In this document: piece by piece, positions 9,303 to 17,979 of the stretch | How positions within the stretch are numbered: the first letter of the stretch is position 1 | How the letters are laid out: each line of letters starts with the position of its first letter | Origin: Psychromicrobium xiongbiense | Lineage (GTDB): Bacteria > Actinomycetota > Actinomycetes > Actinomycetales > Micrococcaceae | Length of the DNA stretch: 64,000 nucleotides | Direction of reading: 5' to 3' | NCBI RefSeq assembly: GCF_030271165.1 | Contig: NZ_JASSZH010000030.1 | Location: 1-64,000 of the forward strand | Notes under the pieces: model-generated | What the model was told of the DNA's origin: nothing | The model's database searches: none | What the model saw: the letters and a program-made list of their open reading frames with translations, nothing else | Position numbers and translations under genes: made by a program

Positions 9303-9670
9303 ACTGGAACGATGCCGCTGACCTCGCGGCAGCCGGGTGCCTGGTGGCGGGTTCGCTGTTGTCCCTGGCGGCCGCCATCGGCCTTCTCCGCTTCCCGGAC
9401 CTGCTGAGCCGGATGCACGCTGCCACCAAGCCGCAGGTGCTGGGACTTTTCCTCTTCCTGCTGGGCGTCGCGCTGCAGCTGCGCTCCTGGGCGCTGCTGC
9501 CGATCCTGTTGATCGCCTGGCTTTTCCAGCTGCTGACGGCACCGGTCTCTGCCCATATGGTGGGCCGCGCCGGCTACCGGACCCGGCATCTGCACAAGGA
9601 GACGCTCAGCCGGGACGACCTCGATGCCGTCGTGGAGGAGGCTGCCCGCTCCGAGGATGCGGCATCCTGA
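9299..9670 (+). CDS. mrpG: Mrp Na+/H+ antiporter subunit G
   Basis: MnhG/PhaG-type subunit of 123 residues with three hydrophobic helices and the family signature LLRFPDLLSRMHAATKPQ near residues 29-46. Last gene of the Mrp operon. The C-terminal 25 residues are acidic and soluble. No strong hairpin was seen after the stop; a promoter-like sequence for the next gene follows within 20 bases. Confidence 0.94.
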   Translation: MNWNDAADLAAAGCLVAGSLLSLAAAIGLLRFPDLLSRMHAATKPQVLGLFLFLLGVALQLRSWALLPILLIAWLFQLLTAPVSAHMVGRAGYRTRHLHKETLSRDDLDAVVEEAARSEDAAS

Positions 9671-9685
9671 CGCCCGTCCTGTTTC

Positions 9686-9713
9686 TTGTGGTAACGCTGT
9701 GTAATGCTACACT
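9686..9713 (+). promoter_or_regulatory. predicted promoter of the surface-protein gene
   Basis: TTGTGG (9686-9691), 16-base spacer, TACACT (9708-9713), about 100 bases ahead of the 9818 gene. The -10 matches the actinobacterial consensus well; the -35 is only moderate. Confidence 0.4.
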
Positions 9714-9817
9714 CGATTGCTGAAGTTCATTGTGGGGGATGAGTTTCTGGTGGCAGCCTGACCCAGGATTGGCTGGTCGTTACCAGGGGCGATGTCAGAG
9801 AGTCGGGGGACACTCTT

Positions 9818-12226
9818 TTGGTCACGGTATTGATGCGCCACCGGCGTACGCCAGTTGCTGTTCGTTTGCGTTCGGGCGTTGCCTTCTTGGCCGCGTCTCT
9901 GACTCTTGGTCTGGCGCTCGTCGTCCCGCCTGCCGCGGCGTCCTCGGCCGCCACACCTGCGGTTGCGCCCATGGCCTCGGTGCCCGCGACGCAGAACCCG
10001 GTCTCCTGCCCGCCCGCCATCTCCCTTGCGAATGGCGACTTTGAGCAGCCCGCGCTGACCACCAACTACACCCAAATTTCGCAGAGCCAGGTGCCGGGCT
10101 GGAAAACCACCGCCACTGACGGGCTGATTGAACTCTGGAAGAGTGGCTTCCAGGGTGTTTCCTCGAATACCGGCAACCAGTTTGCGGAGCTCAATGCGAC
10201 CCAGGCTTCGGCGCTGTATCAGGACATCCCGACGGTGCCGGGTCAGACGGTCCAGTGGTCTCTGGCCCACCGCGGGCGGCAGAGCACTACAGTGCCCGAT
10301 GTGATGGCCGTCAAGATCGGGGCGCCCGGTGGACCTCTGAGCGTGCAGGCCAGCCCCAGCGATACCAAGTCTGCCTGGGGGCTCTACTCCGGTCTGTACA
10401 CGATTCCGGCCGGACAGACCGTGACTCGGTTCCAGTTCGAGGCGATCTCCTCCGCAGGTGGGGACAAGAGTATCGGCAACTTCCTGGACTCTATCCAGTT
10501 CGGCAACCCGGCCTGCGTAGTCGCCTCCAAGACGGTGACCAACCTGAGCGGCCACAGCCCGGCCCAGGTGGGCGACGTGCTGCAGTACTCGGTCAGCGCG
10601 AACAATGCCGGTGGGCTGAACGCCCCGCAGACGGTGCTCAGTGACGCGATCCCTGCCGGAACCACCTATCAGCCGGGCTCGCTCAGCATCACCTCCGGCC
10701 CCGGAACCGGAGCGCTGACCGATGCGACGGGCGACGACCGTGGTGAGTATCAGGCGGCAGGGAACAAGATCGTGGTGCGGTTGGGCGATGGCGCCACGGC
10801 GAGCAAGGGCGGAAGCCTGGCACCCGGAGCGAGCAGCACTGCCACCTTCCGGGTAGTGGTCACCACTGCTGCAGCCAACAATTCCGTGCAGAACGTTGCG
10901 ACGGTGGACTACCGGGACACCATGAACGGCGTGAACAAAACGGCCACCTCGCAGACCACCGATACCCCGGTGGGCCCCGCGGCAGATGTTCAGGTGGTCA
11001 AAACGCTGGTGACTCAGACTCTGGTGGCAGGCAGCCCCGTCCAGTATTCGGTGGTGGTGACCAACAACGGGCCACAGCCTGCCACCGATGTCACGGCCAG
11101 CGACAATGTGCCCAGCGCCATCACCGGAGCAAGCGCCCGGATCGACGGTGGGAGCAGCTGCCCGTTGAACGGATCGACGCTGAACTGCGCCATCGGAACG
11201 CTGGCCGTCGGGGCGTCGGCCACCATCACCGTGAACGGAACTCTTGCGGCCAGCACCGCTCCGGGGAGCACCGTGACCAATACTGCGACGGTTTCTGCGA
11301 ATGAATTCGACTTTGTGCCGGCCAACAACACGTCCTCGGTCAGCACGGTGATGTTGAACCCGCAGCTGGGCATCATCAAATCGGCGGGAGCCGTGCAGGA
11401 TGCCAATGGTTCCGGGCGCGTCGACGCCGGGGATACCCAGCTCTACACCTTCCTGGTGACCAACACCGGCACCACCGTGATGAACTCTGTGACGGTGAAC
11501 GATCCGAAGATCGGCACCGTCAGCTGCCCCTCAGCCTCACTTACCGTCGGCGCGAGCATGACCTGCACGGGCAGCTACACGCTGACGCAGGCCGATCTGA
11601 ACACCGGGTCGGTCACGAACACCGCCACCGCCACCGGAACGCCGCCCGGCGGCACTCCGGTCACCTCGCCGCCCAGCCAGATCACCACGCCGCTGCCGCA
11701 GACCAGCACCTTTACCTTCGCCAAAGGCGCGGCCGCACCGGTGGACAGCAACGCCAGCGGCCACATCGATGCCGGTGACACCATCGGTTACACCTTCACC
11801 TTCACCAATACCGGTAACACGACGCTTTCTGCGCCGGGTGTCACCGATGCCGTGGTGGGGGCAGTGAGCTGCCCGAACGTTCCGCTTGCCCCGGGAGCGA
11901 CGGTGACCTGCACCGCCGGCTACACGATCACTCAGGCGGATATGGACGCCGGGAAGCGGGACAACTCTGCCACCGGCACCGTGACCGTGCCCGGTGGCGG
12001 GACCAGCACCTCCACGCCATCGACCACCAGCACCCCTCTGGCCAGTGCATCCTCAGTGACGGTACAGCCACCGTCGGCCGTGGAGCCGCAGGATGCGCTC
12101 GCCTCCACAGGCGTGGCAGATCTGTGGCTCGGCTGGCTGGCCTCCGGGCTGATCGGGGCGGGAGCTTTGCTCCTGGCGGCTGGCTGGCGTCGTCGCATGG
12201 CCTTTGCGACGATGAGCAACCGATGA
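9818..12226 (+). CDS. cell-wall-anchored DUF11-repeat surface protein (LAxTG sorting signal)
   Basis: Exported surface protein of 802 residues. A basic N terminus and a hydrophobic Ala/Leu segment (about residues 18-45) form the signal peptide. Residues about 70-230 resemble a choice-of-anchor or carbohydrate-binding-like domain (LANGDFEQPAL, NQFAELNA). Four DUF11/isopeptide-like repeats follow, two of them strongly alike (TCTGSYTLTQADL and TCTAGYTITQADM). The C terminus is a sorting signal: LASTG at 761-765, a hydrophobic helix, then WRRR. LAxTG is the motif of class E sortases. Start: TTG at 9818 is seven bases after GGGGGA, while ATG at 9833 has no ribosome site at a usable distance. Role, probably adhesion or envelope structure, is inferred. 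Confidence 0.85.
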   Translation: MVTVLMRHRRTPVAVRLRSGVAFLAASLTLGLALVVPPAAASSAATPAVAPMASVPATQNPVSCPPAISLANGDFEQPALTTNYTQISQSQVPGWKTTATDGLIELWKSGFQGVSSNTGNQFAELNATQASALYQDIPTVPGQTVQWSLAHRGRQSTTVPDVMAVKIGAPGGPLSVQASPSDTKSAWGLYSGLYTIPAGQTVTRFQFEAISSAGGDKSIGNFLDSIQFGNPACVVASKTVTNLSGHSPAQVGDVLQYSVSANNAGGLNAPQTVLSDAIPAGTTYQPGSLSITSGPGTGALTDATGDDRGEYQAAGNKIVVRLGDGATASKGGSLAPGASSTATFRVVVTTAAANNSVQNVATVDYRDTMNGVNKTATSQTTDTPVGPAADVQVVKTLVTQTLVAGSPVQYSVVVTNNGPQPATDVTASDNVPSAITGASARIDGGSSCPLNGSTLNCAIGTLAVGASATITVNGTLAASTAPGSTVTNTATVSANEFDFVPANNTSSVSTVMLNPQLGIIKSAGAVQDANGSGRVDAGDTQLYTFLVTNTGTTVMNSVTVNDPKIGTVSCPSASLTVGASMTCTGSYTLTQADLNTGSVTNTATATGTPPGGTPVTSPPSQITTPLPQTSTFTFAKGAAAPVDSNASGHIDAGDTIGYTFTFTNTGNTTLSAPGVTDAVVGAVSCPNVPLAPGATVTCTAGYTITQADMDAGKRDNSATGTVTVPGGGTSTSTPSTTSTPLASASSVTVQPPSAVEPQDALASTGVADLWLGWLASGLIGAGALLLAAGWRRRMAFATMSNR

Positions 12227-12252
12227 CCGGGACCCTGAAGTAGGGTGGAGCC

Positions 12253-12513
12253 ATGAGCCTTATTATCAAACTCCTGGCGGCAGCAATCAGCTTTGGTGCC
12301 GGATTTGCGGCCAATAAGCTCGTGGACACGGTGTGGACCAAGACCACCGGTAATGCCCCGCCCAAGGACAGCGAGAACCTGGAGCACAGCCTGCGCTCGG
12401 CGATCATCTTTGCCGTGGTTTCCGCCTCGGTGGCGGCGATCATCCAGACGCTGACCTCCCGGGGCACCCAGCGCGCCATCGCCAAATTCAAGAACACCCG
12501 CGATCTGACCTGA
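12253..12513 (+). CDS. DUF4235 domain-containing small membrane protein
   Basis: 86-residue protein with a hydrophobic N-terminal helix (IIKLLAAAISFGAGFAANKLV) and a second one in the centre (IIFAVVSASVAAIIQTL). This matches the actinobacterial DUF4235 family of unknown function. A GGGTGGAG ribosome site precedes the ATG. It lies 26 bases after the surface-protein gene on the same strand, so they may share a message. Confidence 0.85.
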   Translation: MSLIIKLLAAAISFGAGFAANKLVDTVWTKTTGNAPPKDSENLEHSLRSAIIFAVVSASVAAIIQTLTSRGTQRAIAKFKNTRDLT

Positions 12514-12520
12514 GCATTCT

Positions 12521-12545
12521 GTTGGCCGGCTTACGCCGTTTTGGT
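12521..12545. terminator. possible short terminator between convergent genes
   Basis: The 31-base gap between DUF4235 (+) and the MFS gene (-) contains CCGGC-TTAC-GCCG followed by TTTTGG, a small hairpin with a short T-run on the plus strand. The stem is only four to five pairs. Confidence 0.4.
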
Positions 12546-13795
12546 TAGGCAGCCCGGCGCAGCCGCAGCACGAGCGCGAACAGCGACAGCGTGATGACAA
12601 CAGCACCGTAGCCCAGGCATACCGTTCCGAGCCCGAGTGGGGTCACCAGAAGACCTGCCACGACTGCCGGAATCCCGAAGGCGAGATAGGCGAGCAGGAA
12701 GATCGCCGCGAAGGTATCCGCGCGTGCGGTGGCGGGGATACGTGGAGCGAGGGTTCCGACCACGCCGAAGAACGCGGTGCCGAAGCCCATTCCGGTGACA
12801 GCGACCGCAATGAGATAGGCGGGCAGCGACGTCAGGGTGAGGGCGAACAGCGAGAGTGCTGTCCCCAGGGCAAGGGCCGCGGTGCCGAAAATCGTGATCG
12901 TCCGCGGCGAGCGGTGACGGATGATCAGCGCGGTGACTGCGCCGGTCCCTGCGAGCAGTGCAACCGACAGCCCCTGCCAGAAGTGAGCGGTACCGCCGAG
13001 CTCACCGCGCACGATACTGGCACCGAGGGACAGGAACAGGCCCCCGGTTGCCCAGCCGGCAACAATCGCCGGGGCTGAGCGCCAGAAATCGGTGCGGATG
13101 CCTGCTGGTAATGACAGGCGGAAGCTCAGTGAGGCCCAGGCGCCGGGAAGACGGGGCGCGGTCTCCGGGACGCTGAAGAACAGAACAGCAATGGCCAGGT
13201 AGGCCACGGTGAGCGGAGCGAACACTGCCACGAGGGCATCAGGTGCCGCGTCGAGCGCGATGCCGGAGAGGAAAGCTCCGAGGGAGAGGCCGATTCCGGG
13301 GCACAGCGCGTTCCAGATGGCCGCGATACCCGGCCGTGAGCGTGGAGCGAGATCAAGGACCGCTGCGGACAGGGCGGAGATCAGTAGCCCGCTCGCCAGA
13401 CCCTGGACGAGGCGTGCGAGGATCAGGACCATCACGGACCCGGCATTCCAGAACAGGATCATGCTGACTGCCAGCAGGAGGAATCCCGCGATGATCACCG
13501 GGCGGCGCCCCAGGTGATCCGAGAGCGAACCGGCGGTCAGAAGAGCGAGCATGAGTGCGACGGCGTACACGGCAAACACTGTGGTGATCATTGTTGCGTC
13601 GAATCCGAGGCGTTGTGCGAGCGCCGGGTAGAAGGGCGAGGGGGCGCTTGCGCCGATCATCATCATGATCTGCGCCGCAATCGCGAGGATGAACCCGTAT
13701 CGGGTCGGCGTCGCGGGCCCGGTGAGGCCCTGAGCTCTGGCTTGTGCCTTGACCCGAGACTTGATGGGGGAGAGCGTGGTGGGCTCGGTGCTCAT
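12545..13795 (-). CDS. MFS transporter (drug/metabolite efflux type)
   Basis: 416-residue major facilitator protein with about 12 hydrophobic segments. The motif A loop GSLSDHLGRRPVIIAGF lies between helices 2 and 3 and RLVQGLASG at helix 4, typical of 12-helix efflux pumps. ATG at 13795 is preceded by AGGAGA at good spacing. It diverges from an ArsR-type repressor gene with shared operator-like sites between them, so expression is probably induced when that repressor releases. The substrate is unknown. Confidence 0.87.
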   Translation of the reverse strand: MSTEPTTLSPIKSRVKAQARAQGLTGPATPTRYGFILAIAAQIMMMIGASAPSPFYPALAQRLGFDATMITTVFAVYAVALMLALLTAGSLSDHLGRRPVIIAGFLLLAVSMILFWNAGSVMVLILARLVQGLASGLLISALSAAVLDLAPRSRPGIAAIWNALCPGIGLSLGAFLSGIALDAAPDALVAVFAPLTVAYLAIAVLFFSVPETAPRLPGAWASLSFRLSLPAGIRTDFWRSAPAIVAGWATGGLFLSLGASIVRGELGGTAHFWQGLSVALLAGTGAVTALIIRHRSPRTITIFGTAALALGTALSLFALTLTSLPAYLIAVAVTGMGFGTAFFGVVGTLAPRIPATARADTFAAIFLLAYLAFGIPAVVAGLLVTPLGLGTVCLGYGAVVITLSLFALVLRLRRAA

Positions 13796-13826
13796 GAGTT
13801 CTCCTGATGGTTCGATGCCGGCTTTG

Positions 13827-13895
13827 GTTCGAAAATCATCGAACAAAACGGAGCCTACTCGCTCACTTCTGATAGTTCAAGTATTATCGAACTAT
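13827..13895. promoter_or_regulatory. two operator-like sites in the arsR/MFS divergent promoter
   Basis: Two inverted repeats share one geometry: GTTC-N10-GAAC at 13827-13844 and ATAGTTC-N10-GAACTAT at 13872-13895. The second overlaps a TATTAT -10 (13882-13887) and the ATG of the ArsR gene (13894). Transcription starting about seven bases after the -10 would begin at the start codon, so the arsR message looks leaderless and self-repressed. The first site lies 30 bases upstream of the MFS start. Confidence 0.6.
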
Positions 13896-14220
13896 GCATG
13901 TGGTTGCCGATCTTCCCCATCCGGAGCGCTCCGACATCGAGCTCACCTCGGTCCTGTTTGCCCTGAGTGATCCGGAACGCCTGGCGATCGCCCGCCAACT
14001 CGTCGATGGGCCGATGGACATGGCGGCCTGTCATTCGACCAACCCCAACCTTCCCAAGTCGACCAAATCGCATCTGATGAAGGTTCTGCGTGAGGCTGGC
14101 GTGATCCGCAACGAGGCCAACGGCAGGCAGCGTCTGCTGAGTCTGCGTCGCGAGGATCTGGATGTCCGGTTCCCCGGCCTGCTGGACGCAGTGCTGGGTG
14201 CGGGCCCGTCAAAGTTTTGA
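13894..14220 (+). CDS. ArsR-family winged-helix repressor
   Basis: 108-residue DNA-binding protein. The region VLFALSDPERLAIARQLVDG (residues 20-39) is the ArsR opening, and LPKSTKSHLMKVLREAGVI is the recognition helix. No CxC or other clear metal-binding pair is seen (one Cys only, C46), so it may sense something other than thiophilic metals. There is no ribosome site ahead of the ATG, consistent with a leaderless transcript. Its stop codon lies inside a long inverted repeat. It probably regulates the divergent MFS gene. Confidence 0.85.
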   Translation: MHVVADLPHPERSDIELTSVLFALSDPERLAIARQLVDGPMDMAACHSTNPNLPKSTKSHLMKVLREAGVIRNEANGRQRLLSLRREDLDVRFPGLLDAVLGAGPSKF

Positions 14221-14310
14221 GCACTTACCGGCGTTTCGCCGCCGCTGGACCCCGGAAATTCAGGGTTCTCTGGGCCCCAGAGGGTAGTAAGTGCTTAAAA
14301 CTTTGACGGC
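14206..14310. terminator. long inverted repeat after the arsR gene
   Basis: Outer arms of 22-23 bases (left CCGTCAAAGTTTTGAGCACTTA, which is 22 bases shown here only by its features: GTCAAAG, TTTTGA, CACTTA; right its complement with one G/A change) enclose about 57 bases that hold a weaker inner hairpin (CTGGACCCC ... GGGGCCCAG-like). The left arm contains the ArsR stop codon. It is probably a terminator insulating arsR from the riboswitch operon. Confidence 0.65.
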
Positions 14311-14348
14311 CTCCGCGAGCGGGCATGGTGCCGGTACTCCCGAGGCCC

Positions 14349-14354
14349 TACAAT
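14349..14354 (+). promoter_or_regulatory. -10 element of the ykoEDC promoter
   Basis: TACAAT, a strong -10 match, lies about 12 bases ahead of the TPP riboswitch. The -35 position (TGGTGC, 14326-14331) is poor. Confidence 0.45.
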
Positions 14355-14363
14355 CATTGAGTT

Positions 14364-14468
14364 ACACACGACAGGGGAGCGTCAGTCCCATCCCGGGGCC
14401 GGACGCTGAGAGTGCGGTTTCCGCAGACCCTCGAACCTGCTCCGGTTAGTACCGGCGAAGGGAGTCGA
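14364..14468 (+). ncRNA. TPP riboswitch (THI element)
   Basis: Contains the conserved pieces of the thiamine-pyrophosphate aptamer in order: ACAGGGGAGC (14371), GCTGAGAGTGCGG (about 14406), CCGCAGACCCTCGAACCTG, GGTTAGTACCGGCG and GAAGGGAG (about 14457). It lies about 60 bases before the ykoE ATG. A perfect ribosome site AAGGAGGA precedes that start, so control may act on translation initiation or by attenuation; no clear T-tract terminator is seen. Confidence 0.95.
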
Positions 14469-14529
14469 GTTCTCTTCGGTGCCGCATACCTGCGCGGTGC
14501 CGCCCCTCCTTATTCAAGGAGGAAACCTC

Positions 14530-15144
14530 ATGGCTGAATCAGCCGCAACACCCACCACTCAGCGGACCTCACGATGGCGCGTGGTCGACATCGTGGTCGC
14601 CTCAGTCCTCGCTGTGGCCGTCGGCGTTATCTTCTGGGCCTGGTCCGCAGGCTACGGCATCATCGCAGCGATCACCGCGGTGTTCCCCCCGGTTGGTGGC
14701 CTCTACGGTGGTGGTTGGCTCATCGCCGGCGTCATCGGCGGCCTGGTGATCCGCAAACCCGGCGCCGCAATCTACTGTGAACTCGTCGCCGCTCTGGTGG
14801 AGGCGCTGCTGGGCAGCAGCTTCGGCCTGGCCGTGCTGCTCTCCGGCCTGGTACAGGGCCTGGGCGCCGAGATCGGGTTTGCCGTCTTCCGCTACCGGAA
14901 TTTCCGGTTGCCGGTTGCCTTGCTGGCGGGCGCGCTCTCCGGCGTGATGATGGGGCTCAACGACTCGATCGTCTCCTACCCGGAATGGGAGCTGGTCTGG
15001 AAGGTCGTCTATGTGATTTTCGGCGCCATCTCCGGAGCCGTGATTGCCGGACTGCTCTCCTGGCTGGCCACTCGCGGCCTGGCCCGGACCGGTGCGCTGA
15101 GCACGCTCGCCTCCCGGAACGCCGCCAGGGAACCGGTGATCTGA
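14530..15144 (+). CDS. ykoE: ECF transporter substrate-binding (S) component YkoE
   Basis: Membrane S component of an energy-coupling-factor importer, 204 residues with six hydrophobic segments. YkoE proteins bind thiamine or its hydroxymethylpyrimidine precursor. The TPP riboswitch directly upstream and the ykoD and ykoC genes downstream confirm the assignment. ATG with AAGGAGGA eight bases upstream. No ykoF thiamine/HMP-binding gene is in the operon. Confidence 0.92.
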   Translation: MAESAATPTTQRTSRWRVVDIVVASVLAVAVGVIFWAWSAGYGIIAAITAVFPPVGGLYGGGWLIAGVIGGLVIRKPGAAIYCELVAALVEALLGSSFGLAVLLSGLVQGLGAEIGFAVFRYRNFRLPVALLAGALSGVMMGLNDSIVSYPEWELVWKVVYVIFGAISGAVIAGLLSWLATRGLARTGALSTLASRNAAREPVI

Positions 15145-15147
15145 GCG

Positions 15148-16725
15148 ATGGCGCTCGCAGCCGGGCGCGGTCCGGTTCCCGCACGGATCAGCGCCCGGGG
15201 CTGGGGATGGCAACATTCCACCCGGGCCGCTCAGGCCGTCGCGGATCTGGACCTGGACATTGCGCCCGGTGAGCGGGTGCTGCTCCTGGGGCCGTCCGGC
15301 GCCGGGAAATCCACGCTGCTGCATGCTCTGGCAGGGGTTCTTGGCACGGACGATGACGCCCAGGAGTCCGGCTCGCTGCTGATCGATGGGCTCCCGGTGG
15401 TGCAGGCGCGCGGCCGGGTGGGCCTGATGCAGCAAGACCCGGATTCCCAGGTGGTGCTCTCCCGCATCGGCGATGACGTGGCCTTCGGGGCGGAGAATCT
15501 GGCCGTGCCGCGGGAGGAGATCTGGCGGCGGGTTCCGGCGGCGCTGGATGCCGTGGGTCTGCAGCTTCCGCTGGATCATCCCAGCTCCATGCTCTCCGGC
15601 GGGCAGAAACAACGTCTGGGCCTGGCCGGCATGCTGGCCATGGAACCCGGACTTCTGCTGCTCGACGAGCCGACGGCGAATCTGGATCCTGCAGGCGTGG
15701 TGGAGGTGCGTGATGCCGTCCGGCGCAGTCTTGATGCCACCGGCGCCACCTTGCTGGTGGTGGAACACCGGGTTTCGGTGTGGCTGGAGGTGGTGGACCG
15801 GATCGTGGTGCTGGCACCACACGGGTCTATGGCTTCCACCGGGACGCCGGGCGGCGTACTGCTGGACGGGCCGCCGGAGCAGGTGCTGGCCCAGGGGCAG
15901 GCGCTGCTGAGCCGGGCTGGCGTCTGGGTTCCGGGATTCATGCCGCCGGTGCGGCAGCGGGTGACGGCCCGCAGTGCGGCTCCCGGGAGCTCGCTGCTGA
16001 TGGAAGCCACCGAGCTAGCCGTCTCCCGGCAGAAAAGACGCCGCGGGCACCCGGTGGAGCCGGTCGCCATCGTGCCCTCGGTGAAGCTTTTCGCTGGGCA
16101 GGCGTTGAGCGTGACCGGGCCTAATGGGGCCGGGAAGTCGACGCTCGCTCTGACGCTGGCCGGGCTGCTGCCCCCGCTCAGTGGGCAGGTGCGGGCCACC
16201 GGCGAACTGGCCCGCGGCGCCGGGGCAAACCCGCTGCGCTGGCGTGGCCGGGACCTGGTCAGCAGGATTGGCACGGTGTTCCAGGAACCGGAGCATCAGT
16301 TCGTCACCGGCAGCGTCCGGGAAGAACTGGCTTTTGCGCCGCGGCTGCTGGCCCGGCATGGCCTGGTTTGGGCCACCGGAGCCGGGACCGAGCGCGGGGT
16401 CGATGAGCTGCTGAGTCGGCTGAGGCTGGACCATCTGGCGGAGGCGAACCCCTTTACGCTCTCCGGGGGCGAGAAACGCAGGCTCTCGGTCGCCACCGTG
16501 CTCAGCGCCAGCCCGCAGCTGCTGGTGCTGGATGAGCCGACCTTTGGCCAGGATGCCAACACCTGGGCCGAGCTGGCATCCATGCTGACCGAGTTGCTCG
16601 ATGCCGGCGTCGCGGTGCTCAGCGTGACTCACGATGAGCAATTTTCCCGGGTGCTGGCAGGGGAGAACCTCAGGCTGGATTCTCAGGCGTCGCCCTCTGC
16701 GGACACTCAGGCGGTGCCACGATGA
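15148..16725 (+). CDS. ykoD: ECF transporter double ATPase YkoD
   Basis: 525-residue cytoplasmic protein made of two fused ABC ATPase domains that power the thiamine/HMP importer. Domain 1 has Walker A GPSGAGKST (near residue 49), signature LSGGQKQRLGLAG and Walker B LLLLDEPTANLDP. Domain 2 has GPNGAGKST (near 328), LSGGEKRRLSVA and LLVLDEPTFGQD. Starts three bases after ykoE stops and overlaps ykoC by four bases. Confidence 0.94.
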   Translation: MALAAGRGPVPARISARGWGWQHSTRAAQAVADLDLDIAPGERVLLLGPSGAGKSTLLHALAGVLGTDDDAQESGSLLIDGLPVVQARGRVGLMQQDPDSQVVLSRIGDDVAFGAENLAVPREEIWRRVPAALDAVGLQLPLDHPSSMLSGGQKQRLGLAGMLAMEPGLLLLDEPTANLDPAGVVEVRDAVRRSLDATGATLLVVEHRVSVWLEVVDRIVVLAPHGSMASTGTPGGVLLDGPPEQVLAQGQALLSRAGVWVPGFMPPVRQRVTARSAAPGSSLLMEATELAVSRQKRRRGHPVEPVAIVPSVKLFAGQALSVTGPNGAGKSTLALTLAGLLPPLSGQVRATGELARGAGANPLRWRGRDLVSRIGTVFQEPEHQFVTGSVREELAFAPRLLARHGLVWATGAGTERGVDELLSRLRLDHLAEANPFTLSGGEKRRLSVATVLSASPQLLVLDEPTFGQDANTWAELASMLTELLDAGVAVLSVTHDEQFSRVLAGENLRLDSQASPSADTQAVPR

Positions 16726-17519
16726 TCGGTGAGATGGGGACCGCAGCCCGGAGCCCTGCCTGGTTCTCGCGGGTCAACCCGCTGGCCCAGCTGGCGGCCG
16801 GTCTGACCATCACGGTGGCCCTGCTGATCAGCGTTGACTGGGTCTCCGCCACGGCGGCGCTGCTGCTTGAAGCTGCGATGCTGCCGCTGACCGCGTTGAG
16901 TGTGGCAACCTTCCTACGGCGCGGCTGGCCTATTCTGGTCGCTGCAGCGGTTGGCGGCTATGGCACGGCGCTGCTCGCTCCTAAAACCGGCGATCTGGTG
17001 CTCAGTCTGGGCCCCGTAGTGCTGACCACCGGCTCGCTGACCGCCGGGCTGGCCATCGCCCTGCGCGGGCTGGCCATTGCGCTGCCGGGCGTCATCGTGC
17101 TCGCCAGCACCGACCCGACCGATCTGGCGGATGCGCTGGCACAGAAACTGCATCTTCCGTACCGTTTTGTGCTCGGGGCGCTCGCAGCTCTGCGCCTGGT
17201 GGGCCTGCTGGTGGCCGAATGGCAGGTGCTGGGTATGGCGCGCCGGGCACGCGGCATGGGTGGGCGGTCCGGGGTGCGGATTGGGCTGAAAGCTTCTGCT
17301 GGCCAGGCGATGGCGCTGCTGATTCAGGCCATTCGCAAGGCCACTCGGCTCGCGGTCACCATGGAGGCAAAGGGTTTCGGAGCCGGTCCGCGGACCTGGG
17401 CGCGGGAATCGGTGTACACCCCGCGAGACTTCTGGGTGGTGCTGGGCGGGGTGCTCATTGCGGCGGCGGCCGTGACGGCGTCCCTCATTACGGGCCACTG
17501 GAACCCGGTCTTCGCCTGA
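16722..17519 (+). CDS. ykoC: ECF transporter transmembrane (T) component YkoC
   Basis: 265-residue membrane protein with about five to six helices and the coupling-helix motif ARRARGMG near residue 172, which docks on the ATPases in ECF-type T components (family CbiQ/EcfT). Third gene of the TPP-controlled operon; overlaps ykoD by four bases. Confidence 0.92.
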   Translation: MIGEMGTAARSPAWFSRVNPLAQLAAGLTITVALLISVDWVSATAALLLEAAMLPLTALSVATFLRRGWPILVAAAVGGYGTALLAPKTGDLVLSLGPVVLTTGSLTAGLAIALRGLAIALPGVIVLASTDPTDLADALAQKLHLPYRFVLGALAALRLVGLLVAEWQVLGMARRARGMGGRSGVRIGLKASAGQAMALLIQAIRKATRLAVTMEAKGFGAGPRTWARESVYTPRDFWVVLGGVLIAAAAVTASLITGHWNPVFA

Positions 17520-17554
17520 GGCCCCGCCCCTCGTACAACTCCCCGCCCAAACAA

Positions 17555-17620
17555 CCCAACTGAGTGGCAGCACTTGTCGAAAAATGGCCGATTTTGTGCA
17601 AGTACTGCCACCCAGTTGGG
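17555..17620. repeat. 66-bp palindrome, family A copy 1
   Basis: Starts CCCAACTGAGTGGCAG and ends with its near complement CTGCCACCCAGTTGGG, centred on ATGGCC. Arms are about 30 bases with a few mismatches in the middle (TCG opposite GTG). Almost identical to 17980-18045: the only difference I see is CCCAG versus CTCAG in the right arm. Confidence 0.85.
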
Positions 17621-17860
17621 GCGCTGGGCCTACTGCCTCGAGAGACCCGCACTGAACGTGCGAAGTGCAGGAGAGGCCGGGGAGGGACTTGGGGCACGAC
17701 GACGTCGACACCGCGGGGGCGTAACGCAGGTTGGGATGGAACGGGCGAGGCGCGCCGGCCTCGGGGCGCGTCTGTAACCCAGCCGGTGGCCGCACCTGAC
17801 GACGGCACCGTGGAGATCGTGCTTTCCGCCGCATCTGAGGACTTCGACGGCCAGTCGAAG

Positions 17861-17921
17861 ATTGAGTGTGCACTTTTGCAGGGTTAACGCGGCAATCACC
17901 CTGCAAAAGTGCACACTCAAT
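17861..17921. repeat. 61-bp palindrome, family B copy 1
   Basis: Perfect 24-base arms (left begins ATTGAGTGTGCACTTTTG and runs to GCAGGGT) around a 13-base loop (TAACGCGGCAATC). The arm sequence GAGTGTGCA...TTGCAGGGT recurs at 38470-38527. Confidence 0.85.
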
Positions 17922-17979
17922 GAGCAGCCTCGGTCGCGAAACTGCCCGCGAGCAAGCCTCCCGTCCAACGTACGTTACG

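Noticed and set aside
17564..17887. Possible small proteins in the palindrome region
   Set aside because: Open frames run through the palindrome sequence itself, have no ribosome site and encode repeated peptides only because the DNA is repeated.
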